From Eubacteriales bacterium (GTDB lineage: Bacteria; Bacillota; Clostridia; Lachnospirales; Lachnospiraceae), in contig JAUNDE010000016.1 in NCBI GenBank assembly GCA_030526265.1, positions 1-38,978 of the forward strand: a stretch of 38,978 nucleotides of DNA, in the 5' to 3' direction. The stretch's first letter is position 1. Each line of letters starts with the position of its first letter. Below, in pieces: positions 8,735-16,900 of this stretch. The notes beneath the pieces are model-generated. The model did no database searches. It was not told where the DNA came from and saw only the letters and a list, made by a program, of their open reading frames with translations. The position numbers were made by a program, and so were the translations under genes.

Positions 8735-8775
8735 AATAAAAAGAACGAAGTCGCGGCGACTTCGTTCTTTTTATT
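8735..8775. terminator. bidirectional terminator between convergent genes
   Basis: A perfect 19-bp inverted repeat (8735-8753 and 8757-8775) surrounds a CGG loop. It has an A-rich outer 5' flank and a T-rich outer 3' flank, so it can stop transcription from both sides. It closes the thrS-ureide run and the convergent pucG gene. Confidence 0.92.
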
Positions 8776-8842
8776 GTCATTCTATCTAAAGAATCTTCAG
8801 GTGGCTATTGTAATAGTCTGTATATTCTTAAGAATCCGCTGA

Positions 8843-10066
8843 TTAAGCGTTTTTGTATACTTCAAGAGCTGCTGCAACTGCATCTCCTGCAGGAACTTTC
8901 ACTCCATTTTGAATGAGAACAGCCTCTAATGCACCGAGTGTGAAGAGGATATTTCTCTTCTGGCTTGAGTATCCCATGTTACCGATGCGGATGATCTTTC
9001 CGTCAAGTGGTCCGAAGGATGTGGCAACTTCGATACCGAAGTCATTTAACATCTGTCCGCGGAGTGTTGGTCCGTCAATTCCTTCCGGAATGCAGATCGC
9101 TGTTACAACCGGCATTTTGTGTTTGAGATCACCGAAGATCTCAAGCCCCATTGCCTGAAGTCCTGCGCAGAGTGCTTTGTCATTCAGGATGTGACGTGCA
9201 AAACGTGCTTCCAGGCCTTCTGTGAGGATGCAGCGAAGTGCTTCATGTACAGCATACTGCATGCTTGTAGCTTCTGTATGATGGTTCAGACGACGTGGGC
9301 TCCAGTAATCTTCAAGCTGTCCAAGGTCAAGGTAGTTGCTTGGAATCGGTGGAAGTGTTCCATCGATGTCCGCTGTTGTCCGGATACCTTTTTCCACTTT
9401 CTTTCTTGCATGTACGATCTTCTCGATGTTTTCATTGTAAGTAATGAGTGCAGATCCTGATGGAGCAGAGATACATTTCTGTGTACCTGCGATACATGCA
9501 TCCAGTCCCCATTCATCAACCGGGATATCTACGCCGCCAAGTGTGGCAACACAGTCAACGATCAACAGGGCATCATATTTCTTGCAGAGCTTTCCAAGTT
9601 CATCAAGCGGCTGCATCATAGAAGTAGAAGTCTCTCCGTGAATACATGCAACTGCTTTGTATCCTCCTTTTTTCAGTTCTGCTTCAATTTCTTCCATGTC
9701 GAATACGGTTCCCCATTCTTTTTCAAGAAGTGTGATCTCGGCACCGCATCTCTCCAGAATTTCATTTAACAGATATCCAAATCTTCCGAATGCAGGGATC
9801 AGGACTTTATCTCCAGGGCAGATAGCTCCTGTGAGAACTGTCTCAAGACCGCCTCTTGATGTTGTATCTACAAGGTATGTCTGTTTGTTCTTTGTCTGGA
9901 AGAGCTGACGGCTCATCTCCATTGTCTCTGTCATAAGAGCAGTGAATTCCGGGTCAAACTGTCCTAATATATGTGCAGACATTGCACGAAGTACACGTGG
10001 GTCCGCTTCAACCGGACCAGGTGTCATAAGTGTACGTGGTGATGGATTGATTTCGCTGTAAATCAT
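8843..10066 (-). CDS. pucG: (S)-ureidoglycine-glyoxylate aminotransferase
   Basis: This class V PLP aminotransferase (407 aa from the chosen start) transfers the amino group of ureidoglycine to glyoxylate, giving oxalurate and glycine. It follows the Bacillus PucG sequence closely as I recall it: RTLMTPGPVEADPRVLRAM at the start, GQFDPEFT, IPAFGRFGYLL, EWGTVFD, HGETST, and QLEDYWSPRRLNHHTEAT. The Schiff-base lysine is K197 in GTQKC. Two ATGs compete: the site AAAGGGAG is 3 nt from the ATG at 10072 but 9 nt from the one at 10066, so I prefer the latter. It converges with the M20 enzyme that would supply its substrate. Alanine-glyoxylate aminotransferase is the main alternative. Confidence 0.88.
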   Translation of the reverse strand: MIYSEINPSPRTLMTPGPVEADPRVLRAMSAHILGQFDPEFTALMTETMEMSRQLFQTKNKQTYLVDTTSRGGLETVLTGAICPGDKVLIPAFGRFGYLLNEILERCGAEITLLEKEWGTVFDMEEIEAELKKGGYKAVACIHGETSTSMMQPLDELGKLCKKYDALLIVDCVATLGGVDIPVDEWGLDACIAGTQKCISAPSGSALITYNENIEKIVHARKKVEKGIRTTADIDGTLPPIPSNYLDLGQLEDYWSPRRLNHHTEATSMQYAVHEALRCILTEGLEARFARHILNDKALCAGLQAMGLEIFGDLKHKMPVVTAICIPEGIDGPTLRGQMLNDFGIEVATSFGPLDGKIIRIGNMGYSSQKRNILFTLGALEAVLIQNGVKVPAGDAVAAALEVYKNA

Positions 10067-10110
10067 GATCATTTTCTCCCTTTGTAGTATAAAATAATTT
10101 GAACAAAAAT

Positions 10111-10139
10111 ATTATAAACGCCTGAACTGTAAAATTCAA
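10111..10139 (-). promoter_or_regulatory. promoter of pucG
   Basis: On the minus strand TTGAAT (10139-10134) and TATAAT (10116-10111) are separated by exactly 17 bp. Transcription would start near 10104, about 38 nt before the preferred pucG start. Confidence 0.75.
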
Positions 10140-10150
10140 TAGTTCAGGCG
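10119..10150. repeat. perfect inverted repeat flanking the pucG -35 box
   Basis: CGCCTGAACT (10119-10128) and AGTTCAGGCG (10141-10150) are perfect 10-bp complements 12 bp apart, centres 22 bp apart, about two helical turns. One arm lies in the promoter spacer, the other just upstream of -35. In RNA it could be a weak terminator for the chrA genes, although the following T tract is short and interrupted. In DNA it looks like an operator. Confidence 0.7.
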
Positions 10151-10174
10151 AATGCAATTTTTGATAATCCGTAT

Positions 10175-10732
10175 TTATAGTTTGAACAGGATGCCAAGGA
10201 CCGCTCCGATGACGATCCAGACTAACGGATGGAGCTTTCGGCATCGTTTGTGCTGCATTACCGCAAACAGTGCGAGACAGAGGATAACGCTTAAATAATC
10301 AATGCTTTTCAGATGATGTGCATCTGTGATAGAAAAGGATATCTTGATCAATTCCCACACAGCATAAGCGATCAAAGCGGCGACGGTTGGGCGGATGCCG
10401 TAAAACGCACCCTGAACACGTTTGTCTTCGCTGAAATCTGCAAGAAATTTTGCAATGATCACGATGATAAAAAGAGCCGGAGTGACAAGGCCAAGTGTCG
10501 CGATGACAGCTCCTAAGACCCCGGCGGCATTATATCCGGCATAAGTGGCCATATTGACTCCGACAGGCCCCGGTGTACTCTGACTGATCGCAACCATATT
10601 TGTGAGTTCTCTGACCGTGTACCAGTCATAGGAATTTGCAAGATCCATCAGGAACGGAAGAGTAGCCATTCCGCCTCCGACAGCGAAAAGACCGATTTTG
10701 AAAAATTCAATAAAGAGCCGAAAGAAGATCAT
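10175..10732 (-). CDS. short ChrA-family (CHR domain) transporter, second subunit
   Basis: This 185-aa single CHR-domain membrane protein has about five or six helices. Signatures are FKIGLFAVGGGMATLPFL near the N terminus and STPGPVGVNMATYAGYN about 40 residues later. The start at 10732 follows GGGAGG by 10 nt; the longer open frame upstream only overlaps the preceding chrA. It overlaps that gene by ATGA, indicating translational coupling. Short CHR proteins usually come as pairs, like YwrA/YwrB of Bacillus, that act together. Chromate export is the name-giving function, but the natural substrate here is unknown. Confidence 0.87.
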   Translation of the reverse strand: MIFFRLFIEFFKIGLFAVGGGMATLPFLMDLANSYDWYTVRELTNMVAISQSTPGPVGVNMATYAGYNAAGVLGAVIATLGLVTPALFIIVIIAKFLADFSEDKRVQGAFYGIRPTVAALIAYAVWELIKISFSITDAHHLKSIDYLSVILCLALFAVMQHKRCRKLHPLVWIVIGAVLGILFKL

Positions 10733-11283
10733 GATTTCACGCCCTCCCTTCTTTTCGCTAAAATACCGATACAGGCAGAGGCAATTACGATGGCTGCCAA
10801 TGGGACCGGCGTAAAGCTTGCGATAAGAAAGCCTGCAAGAAAAAGAAATATTCCGAGCCTGTCCTTGATTCCCTTCTTCGCCATTGTGACCACTGTCTGA
10901 AGCATCATTGCACAGACAGCAACGCGGATACCTGCAAATGCGTGCAGAACGACTGGAAGGTCGATAAATCTTCGCAGTACAGAGGCAATGAGGCAAATGA
11001 TCACGATGGAAGGTGAAATCATGCCCAATGTGGAAATGACACCCCCGATAAATCCTTTTTTCTTATATCCGACAAAGGTAGCAGTGTTCACTGCTATGAT
11101 ACCTGGTGTGCATTGTCCGATTGCATACATATCGAGGATCTCTTCCTCTGTTATCCAGTTTTTCGAGTCTACCAGTTCCCGTTTCAGCATTGGCAGCATG
11201 GCGAGACCACCGCCAAAAGTCAGAATTCCGATCTTGAAGAAACTGGTGTACAGTTCCGGTAAGATATTATGATTTTTTTCCAT
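10729..11283 (-). CDS. short ChrA-family (CHR domain) transporter, first subunit
   Basis: This 184-aa membrane protein has one CHR domain: FKIGILTFGGGLAMLPML near the start and QCTPGIIAVNTATFVGYKKKG after it. The chosen start MEKNHNIL comes one nucleotide after the stop of the DUF4364 gene, suggesting coupling by re-initiation. An in-frame ATG at 11313 lies only 3 nt after a strong AGGAGG inside the upstream gene and would add ten residues, so it is an alternative. Its partner gene follows with a 4-nt overlap. Confidence 0.86.
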   Translation of the reverse strand: MEKNHNILPELYTSFFKIGILTFGGGLAMLPMLKRELVDSKNWITEEEILDMYAIGQCTPGIIAVNTATFVGYKKKGFIGGVISTLGMISPSIVIICLIASVLRRFIDLPVVLHAFAGIRVAVCAMMLQTVVTMAKKGIKDRLGIFLFLAGFLIASFTPVPLAAIVIASACIGILAKRREGVKS

Positions 11284-11284
11284 T

Positions 11285-11797
11285 TTATAACAGATGCGAC
11301 ATAATAAGCGCATAAACCTCCTGATTTTTCTTGCGCCAGTTCTCTGCAATCGACTGCGCTTCTGCTTCAGATGGCGCGGTAATGGTGAGATCAATCAAAG
11401 GCAGAGTATTCTCGATTACCTGACAGTGAACAGAATATTCTCCGTTTGTATTTCGATAGTAGTCTGATTTGACAGAGATCTCATTTTTGAGTTCATATTT
11501 TTTTTCATTTAAATACTCATCAATATCCTTTTGAATTGCATGGGATATATTATTTCTGAAATATTGAATCGTAGAAGAGCCGTCTTCCGTCAGATGATAA
11601 ATCGTGCGGTTGTGCGTGGATTCTTCCCTGATGAGACCGGCATCCTGAAGCTCAGAGAGAGCCTGGTGCATCTTGAAAAATGTCGTGTATTCTTTGTCCA
11701 GAATAAATTCTGATATCTGAGATGTAGACATCGGAAAATCGACTTTGTCAAGCATGTACAATATAATTAATTTGTAGAGTGTAAATGGTTCTGCCAT
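11285..11797 (-). CDS. DUF4364 winged-helix protein
   Basis: This 170-aa protein begins with a winged-helix-like region of the kind seen in PadR/MarR regulators (about residues 1-75: TLYKLIILYMLDKVDFPMS, then LSELQDAGLIREE and a wing ending in YHLTEDG). A mixed C-terminal domain follows. AAAGGAG sits 9 nt before the ATG at 11797; earlier in-frame starts lie inside the preceding gene without such a site. The gene overlaps the radical SAM gene by about 31 nt and is 1 nt from chrA. DUF4364 is common in clostridia and its targets are not established to my knowledge. Regulation of its own cluster is a guess. Confidence 0.75.
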   Translation of the reverse strand: MAEPFTLYKLIILYMLDKVDFPMSTSQISEFILDKEYTTFFKMHQALSELQDAGLIREESTHNRTIYHLTEDGSSTIQYFRNNISHAIQKDIDEYLNEKKYELKNEISVKSDYYRNTNGEYSVHCQVIENTLPLIDLTITAPSEAEAQSIAENWRKKNQEVYALIMSHLL

Positions 11798-12732
11798 GTG
11801 CAGATCTCCTTTCCCTGCCATATGTCCTGTTGTTTGAAATATGCCTGCATTCTGTTTAATACCATTCTTTTATTGCCTGTCCATTTGGGCTCGATCAGAA
11901 TGGATTTCGGACCGTCGCCGGTCAGACGGTGTATCACAATGTCCGGCCGCAGATTACAGATGCATTTGCCAAGTAATTCAAAATATTCTTCCATCGTAAA
12001 AATGTGGAAGGGATGGACTGCGTAGTATTCAGAGAGATCTGTATTCTCCAGTATGTGTAATAACTGGAGCTTTACTCCCTGAATATCCTGTGTGTTGAGA
12101 TAGCGGATCGTCTGAAGCATTTTATCGGTATCTTCGCCCGGCAGTCCCAGGATTGTGTGGACGATTACTTCAATATCTATTTCCCGAAGCTTTTTGACAG
12201 CTTCTTCAAATACCGGAAGATCATAACCCCTCCGTATGAAGGAGGCTGTTTCCGGGTGAATCGTCTGAAGACCGAGTTCGACCCAGACAGGAATGACTTT
12301 ACGGATTTCCTTTAACAGGGAGAGAACCTCGAAACTGAGACAGTCAGGACGAGTCGCAATTGAGAGAATTTCTACACCGGGGCAAGCGATTGCTTCCCTA
12401 TATATCCGCTCCAGATAGGAAACAGGGGCGTACGTGTTCGTGTAGGCCTGGAAATAGGCGATAAAATGTTCAGAGTGCTGTTTTTTTGCGATCTGAAGCT
12501 TTCCCTCGTCTAACTGTTTTGAGATGGAGTGCATTTTGTTTCCCGCAAAATCTCCGGATCCTCCTTTGCTGCAGAAAATGCAGCCATTTGTCCCAAGCGT
12601 CCCGTCTCTGTTTGGACAGGTCATTCCTCCGTTCAGAGAAATCTTATAAAGTTTTACTCCGAACCTTTTTTTTAATTCATAATCCAGAGAGTGGTAACGC
12701 TTTTCTCCCCAGTACATTGTATTATAGCTCAT
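11767..12732 (-). CDS. TIGR01212-family radical SAM protein (YtqA/YhcC-like)
   Basis: This 321-aa cytoplasmic protein has the widened cysteine motif of this family: C39 in GGMTCPNRDG, then C51 and C54 in NGCIFC, rather than C-x3-C-x2-C. These would bind the 4Fe-4S cluster that cleaves S-adenosylmethionine. VELGLQTIHPETASFIRRGY and ILGLPGED are conserved downstream radical SAM elements. The reaction is unknown to me; a tRNA modification role is sometimes suggested for relatives. It is the first gene of the minus-strand cluster, with AGGAA before the start, divergent from malic enzyme. Confidence 0.88.
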   Translation of the reverse strand: MSYNTMYWGEKRYHSLDYELKKRFGVKLYKISLNGGMTCPNRDGTLGTNGCIFCSKGGSGDFAGNKMHSISKQLDEGKLQIAKKQHSEHFIAYFQAYTNTYAPVSYLERIYREAIACPGVEILSIATRPDCLSFEVLSLLKEIRKVIPVWVELGLQTIHPETASFIRRGYDLPVFEEAVKKLREIDIEVIVHTILGLPGEDTDKMLQTIRYLNTQDIQGVKLQLLHILENTDLSEYYAVHPFHIFTMEEYFELLGKCICNLRPDIVIHRLTGDGPKSILIEPKWTGNKRMVLNRMQAYFKQQDIWQGKEICTWQNHLHSTN

Positions 12733-12843
12733 TTTATATTCCTGCTTCCATAATCTCTCAACATAATATCATTCTGACAAAGCCAAATCAATATTAAGTA
12801 AGGTTTTTATCAGGAGTACGGCATCTTTAAAATGAAAATATCT

Positions 12844-12872
12844 TTGAATATAGAAAGAATTAGTGATAGAAT
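12844..12872 (+). promoter_or_regulatory. promoter of the malic enzyme gene
   Basis: TTGAAT (12844-12849) and TAGAAT (12867-12872) are 17 bp apart, placing the start of transcription about 37 nt before the ATG at 12916. This also argues against the longer reading frame beginning at 12832. Confidence 0.7.
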
Positions 12873-12915
12873 AAATGAGTATTACTGGATTTGTATGTTT
12901 ATAAGGAGGAAATAT

Positions 12916-14100
12916 ATGGATTACGCAAAAGAGTCTTTGAAATTACACGATGAGTGGAAAGGTAAAATTGAGGTGATTGCAACTGTGCCGGTTGAGACAA
13001 AGGATGATCTGTCTCTGGCATACACACCGGGTGTTGCACAGCCTTGTCTTGAAATACAGAAAAATGTGGAACGCAGCTATGACCTGACAAGAAGACATAA
13101 CATGTGTCTTGTTGTTACAGACGGATCTGCTGTGCTTGGTCTCGGAGATATCGGACCGGAAGCAGGTATGCCTGTGATGGAGGGAAAATGTGTGCTGTTC
13201 AAAGCATTTGGAGATGTTGATGCATTCCCGCTCTGCATTAAGAGCAAAGATGTCGATGAGATCGTGAATACGATCTATTTGATCTCCGGATCTTTTGCGG
13301 GTGTCAATCTCGAGGATATCTCAGCACCAAGATGTTTTGAGATCGAGAGAAAACTGAAAGAGAAATGTGACATTCCGATCTTCCATGATGATCAGCACGG
13401 AACAGCAATCATTACGTTGGCGGGTCTTACAAATGCGCTCAAGGTTGTTGGAAAGAAAAAAGATGAGATCAAAGTTGTAATGAATGGAGCGGGAGCTGCT
13501 GCAATTTCCATTGCAAAACTTCTTTTGAAAGCCGGTGTGAAGGATATTACTCTTTGTGACAGAAATGGTGCCATTTATGAAGGACGAGAAGTCGGTATGA
13601 ATCCTGTCAAAGAAGAAATGGCTAAGATTACAAATCTTGAGAAAAAGCCTGGAACACTTGCTGATATGCTTGTCGGAGCAGATGTATTTATCGGAGTATC
13701 CGCACCTGGAGTTGTCACTACAGATATGGTTCGTACAATGGCAAAAGATGCGATCGTATTTGCATGTGCCAACCCTACTCCTGAGATCTTCCCTGATGAA
13801 GCAAAAGAAGGAGGAGCAAAAGTAGTGGCAACAGGCCGGAGTGATTTCCCAAATCAGATCAATAACGTGCTTGCCTTCCCTGGAATTTTCAGAGGAGCAT
13901 TCGATGTGCGCGCAAAAGATATCAATGATGAGATGAAGCTGGCAGCAGCAAAAGCACTGGCAGATTTCATTCCGGAGGAGGAACTCTCCGCTGATAATAT
14001 CATCCCGCCGGCATTCGCAGAGGGTATTGGAAAAGCAGTTGCAAAGGCAGTTGCAGAAGCTGCGATTAAGACAGGTGTTGCCCGGATCACAAATGAATAA
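12916..14100 (+). CDS. NAD(P)-dependent malic enzyme
   Basis: This 394-aa short bacterial malic enzyme oxidatively decarboxylates malate to pyruvate in the cytoplasm. Visible elements are SLAYTPGVAQPC with the catalytic tyrosine (Y36), VTDGSAVLGLGDIGPEAG, MEGKCVLFKAF with the catalytic lysine (K91), the metal-binding FHDDQHGTA (D158/D159), and a nucleotide-binding GAGAAA at 191-196. TAAGGAGG directly before the ATG at 12916, and the promoter at 12844-12872, fix the start. The choice between NAD and NADP cannot be read with confidence. It stands alone between divergent promoters. Confidence 0.93.
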   Translation: MDYAKESLKLHDEWKGKIEVIATVPVETKDDLSLAYTPGVAQPCLEIQKNVERSYDLTRRHNMCLVVTDGSAVLGLGDIGPEAGMPVMEGKCVLFKAFGDVDAFPLCIKSKDVDEIVNTIYLISGSFAGVNLEDISAPRCFEIERKLKEKCDIPIFHDDQHGTAIITLAGLTNALKVVGKKKDEIKVVMNGAGAAAISIAKLLLKAGVKDITLCDRNGAIYEGREVGMNPVKEEMAKITNLEKKPGTLADMLVGADVFIGVSAPGVVTTDMVRTMAKDAIVFACANPTPEIFPDEAKEGGAKVVATGRSDFPNQINNVLAFPGIFRGAFDVRAKDINDEMKLAAAKALADFIPEEELSADNIIPPAFAEGIGKAVAKAVAEAAIKTGVARITNE

Positions 14101-14112
14101 ACGGAAAGTACT

Positions 14113-14140
14113 TTGCAGAATGAAACTCTTGTAGTATAAT
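14113..14140 (+). promoter_or_regulatory. promoter of rho
   Basis: TTGCAG (14113-14118) and a perfect TATAAT (14135-14140) are 16 bp apart, just after the malic enzyme stop. Transcription would begin around 14147, about 73 nt before the rho start. Confidence 0.6.
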
Positions 14141-14219
14141 ATACAGATGTTTCGAAAAAGTCATTTCAGACTGATTATCCCACAAAAGCAGAGTGAATAA
14201 GAAAGGATTTCTATATTTT

Positions 14220-15542
14220 ATGAGAGCAAAATATGAATCACTTCCTTTGGCAACGCTTCGAGATCTGGCAAAGGCACGAGATATTTCCGGTATCTCAGGT
14301 ATGAAAAAGAGTGAACTGATTGAGCGTATGCTGGAAGAAGACATAAAAGATAAAGAGCGTTCGGCAAACACAGGAGATAAAGAGAAGCAGGATTTGAAAG
14401 AAATAGAGAAACTGGACAGCGGCGAGATCGCGAATGGTATTCTGGAAGTAATGCCGGATGGATATGGCTTTATCCGGTGTGAAAATTTTATGCCAGGTGA
14501 AAATGATGTTTATGTTGCTCCGTCGCAGATTCGAAAGTTTAATCTGAAAACCGGAGATATTCTGGAAGGAAATATGAGGATCAAGACACAGCAGGAAAAA
14601 TTCAGTGCACTTCTTTATCTTACAAAGGTTAACGGAATTCATCCGGCTGTTGCGAGCAGAAGACCAAACTTTGAAGATCTTACACCGATTTTCCCAAATG
14701 AAAGACTTTCCCTTGAAAATGGCAAGACAAGCACTGCTATGAGAATTGTGGATCTGTTGTCACCGATCGGAAAAGGACAGCGTGGTATGATCGTGTCACC
14801 TCCAAAGGCTGGAAAGACGACACTCCTGAAGCAGGTGGCATTGTCTGTCAGGAGAAATAATCCGGAAGTCCATCTTATTATTTTGCTGATCGATGAGAGA
14901 CCGGAAGAAGTCACAGATATTAAGGAGGCAATCGAAGGAAAGAATGTCGAGGTCATCTATTCAACATTTGATGAATTGCCTGAGCATCACAAACGTGTGT
15001 CAGAAATGGTAATCGGACGTGCAAAGAGACTTGTGGAGCATGGAAAAGATGTAATGATCCTGCTTGACAGTATAACGCGACTGGCAAGAGCTTACAATCT
15101 GACTGTTTCTCCATCCGGAAGAACACTCTCCGGCGGTTTGGATCCTGCAGCACTTCATATGCCGAAGAGATTTTTTGGAGCAGCGAGAAATATGAGAGAG
15201 GGCGGAAGCCTTACAATTCTTGCAACAGCACTTGTTGATACCGGAAGCAAGATGGATGATGTTGTATATGAAGAGTTCAAAGGAACAGGAAATATGGAAC
15301 TTGTTCTGGATCGTAAGCTCTCAGAAAAGAGAATGTTCCCGGCGATTGATATTCAAAAATCAGGAACGAGAAGAGAAGACCTGCTTTTATCGGAAGAAGA
15401 GTTAGAGGCTGTATCATCAATGAGACGTGCTCTGAATGGCATGCGAACGGATGAAGCAGTTGAAAATATATTGAATATGTTCTCCAGAACAAAGAACAAT
15501 GAAGAACTCATTCAAATGGTAAAAAAGACAAAATTTATCTAG
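14220..15542 (+). CDS. rho: transcription termination factor Rho
   Basis: This hexameric RNA helicase terminates untranslated transcripts. It is 440 aa from the chosen ATG. It has an N-terminal helical Rho_N domain with LRDLAKAR, a short charged linker, an S1-like RNA-binding domain ([13 protein letters not shown] and [13 protein letters not shown]), then the RecA-like ATPase. That domain shows Walker A KAGKTT (about 196-201), Walker [11 protein letters not shown], and the R-loop region [15 protein letters not shown]. The GTG at 14193 is possible but lacks a site; AAAGG lies 13 nt before the ATG at 14220. It has its own promoter, and its stop codon overlaps the rpmE promoter. Confidence 0.95.
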   Translation: MRAKYESLPLATLRDLAKARDISGISGMKKSELIERMLEEDIKDKERSANTGDKEKQDLKEIEKLDSGEIANGILEVMPDGYGFIRCENFMPGENDVYVAPSQIRKFNLKTGDILEGNMRIKTQQEKFSALLYLTKVNGIHPAVASRRPNFEDLTPIFPNERLSLENGKTSTAMRIVDLLSPIGKGQRGMIVSPPKAGKTTLLKQVALSVRRNNPEVHLIILLIDERPEEVTDIKEAIEGKNVEVIYSTFDELPEHHKRVSEMVIGRAKRLVEHGKDVMILLDSITRLARAYNLTVSPSGRTLSGGLDPAALHMPKRFFGAARNMREGGSLTILATALVDTGSKMDDVVYEEFKGTGNMELVLDRKLSEKRMFPAIDIQKSGTRREDLLLSEEELEAVSSMRRALNGMRTDEAVENILNMFSRTKNNEELIQMVKKTKFI

Positions 15543-15568
15543 ACAAAGTTCATTTTATTTGATATACT
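15540..15568 (+). promoter_or_regulatory. promoter of rpmE, overlapping the rho stop codon
   Basis: TAGACA (15540-15545) and TATACT (15563-15568) are 17 bp apart. The first three bases of the -35 box are the rho stop codon. The 5' leader to rpmE would be about 65 nt and contains a small TGCAC/GTGCA hairpin near 15600. Confidence 0.6.
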
Positions 15569-15640
15569 TAAACAGCTGTTTAATAAACGAAATTGATTTA
15601 TGCACATAGTGCAGCGAAAATAAAGAAGAGGTGAAACGAA

Positions 15641-15841
15641 ATGAGAGAAGGAATCCATCCAAAATATTATCAGGCAACTGTAACTTGTAACTGTGGAAAT
15701 ACTTTTGTAACAGGATCTACAAATGAAGATATTCACGTGGAAATCTGTTCAAAATGTCATCCATTCTATACAGGACAGCAGAAAGCTACACAGGCTCGTG
15801 GACGTGTTGATAAATTCAACAAGAAATACGGTCTTAAATAA
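15641..15841 (+). CDS. rpmE: 50S ribosomal protein L31, zinc-binding type
   Basis: This 66-aa large-subunit protein keeps the four zinc-binding cysteines, C16, C18, C36 and C39 (CNCGN and [10 protein letters not shown]), so it is the zinc-containing C+ paralogue rather than the zinc-free form. It ends in the usual basic segment [19 protein letters not shown] precedes the ATG. A terminator follows, making it a single-gene unit between rho and the yqhQ-prmC-prfA block. Confidence 0.97.
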   Translation: MREGIHPKYYQATVTCNCGNTFVTGSTNEDIHVEICSKCHPFYTGQQKATQARGRVDKFNKKYGLK

Positions 15842-15854
15842 TCAGGTATATGTT

Positions 15855-15884
15855 GGGTTGAGATCAAAAGTCTCAACCCTTTTT
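15855..15884 (+). terminator. intrinsic terminator after rpmE
   Basis: GGGTTGAGA (15855-15863) and TCTCAACCC (15871-15879) are perfect complements around TCAAAAG, followed by TTTTT. Confidence 0.93.
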
Positions 15885-15952
15885 AAATTATTAAAAATAA
15901 ATGTTCTGTGATCAGTACAGAACGGAGAACTCATATCAGGAGTGAATAGAAA

Positions 15953-16876
15953 ATGAAATCATCAAATATTGGCGGACAGGCTGTAATGGAAGGCATCATG
16001 ATGAAAAATAAGGATGATTATGCCGTTGCAGTGAGAAAACCGGACGGAACCATTGTTGTTGATAAGAAGACATATCGAAATGTGGGCGGAAAGAATCGAA
16101 TTGCGAAGATTCCTTTTTTGCGCGGGATTTTTAATTTTGCCGATTCTATGATCCTCGGTGTTCGCACACTTATGTATTCCGCTTCGTTCTTTGAAGAAGA
16201 GGAAGATAAGGCAAGAACAAAAGAGGAAGCGAAAAAGAAGGAGAAACAGGAGAAATGGATCATGACAGGAACGATGATCTTATCTTTTGTTCTTGCAATT
16301 GGAATCTTTATGATCCTTCCGTATTTTTTGTCGAGCCTTCTGAAAAGATGGGTGCCATCATACATGGTACGTGTTGTGATTGAGGGATTTGTCAGAATTG
16401 GAATCTTTGTTGCATATATCGTGGCAATTTCCAGAATGGAAGACATTCAGAGAACTTTTATGTATCATGGAGCAGAGCATAAATGTATCAATTGTATTGA
16501 GCATGGATTGCCGCTCAACGTCGAAAATGTCAGAAAGAGTTCCAGACAGCACAAAAGATGTGGAACAAGCTTTTTGTTTTTTGTTATGATCATTGGAATC
16601 TGCCTGTTATTTGTTGTTCGTGTAGAATCAGTAGTGATGAGAGTTGTTGTACGAATAGCTCTGCTTCCGGTGATTGCAGGAATTTCATATGAAGTATTAA
16701 AACTGGCAGGAAGAAGTGATCATGTGATCGTAAATCTGCTCAGCAAGCCAGGACTTGCTATTCAGAAGCTGACAACAAAAGAGCCGGATGATGATATGAT
16801 CGAAGTAGCGATCCGGGCGGTTGAGGCTGTATTTGACTGGAAGAAATTTGAAGAAGAAAATTTTTCGGATCGGTAA
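15953..16876 (+). CDS. YqhQ-family DUF1385 membrane protein
   Basis: This 307-aa protein begins with NIGGQAVMEGIMM, the DUF1385 hallmark. It has a charged segment (about 80-102) and several membrane helices (about 104-130, 140-160, 204-222, 225-245). Between them a conserved loop reads YHGAEHKCINCIEHG (171-185), with C203 following; the His, Glu and Cys residues suggest a metal site. The family lies next to rpmE, prmC and prfA in many clostridia, as it does here. Its biochemical function is unknown to me. AGGAGTG precedes the ATG, and prmC follows after 24 nt, so the genes are probably co-transcribed. Confidence 0.88.
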   Translation: MKSSNIGGQAVMEGIMMKNKDDYAVAVRKPDGTIVVDKKTYRNVGGKNRIAKIPFLRGIFNFADSMILGVRTLMYSASFFEEEEDKARTKEEAKKKEKQEKWIMTGTMILSFVLAIGIFMILPYFLSSLLKRWVPSYMVRVVIEGFVRIGIFVAYIVAISRMEDIQRTFMYHGAEHKCINCIEHGLPLNVENVRKSSRQHKRCGTSFLFFVMIIGICLLFVVRVESVVMRVVVRIALLPVIAGISYEVLKLAGRSDHVIVNLLSKPGLAIQKLTTKEPDDDMIEVAIRAVEAVFDWKKFEEENFSDR

Positions 16877-16900
16877 TCTGATACATAGGAGTATTTGAAT

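Noticed and set aside
9119-9460. A 113-codon plus-strand frame within pucG
   Set aside because: It is antisense to conserved pucG sequence and rich in cysteine and phenylalanine, without a ribosome site or recognisable domain.
10733-10996. N-terminal extension of the second chrA reading frame
   Set aside because: The extra residues are arginine- and cysteine-rich translation of the overlapping chrA gene in another frame; the ATG at 10732 has a good GGGAGG site and starts at the family N terminus.
15569-15640. Possible autoregulatory L31 leader RNA before rpmE
   Set aside because: Only a weak 5-bp hairpin is visible and I cannot match it to a known L31 leader by eye.
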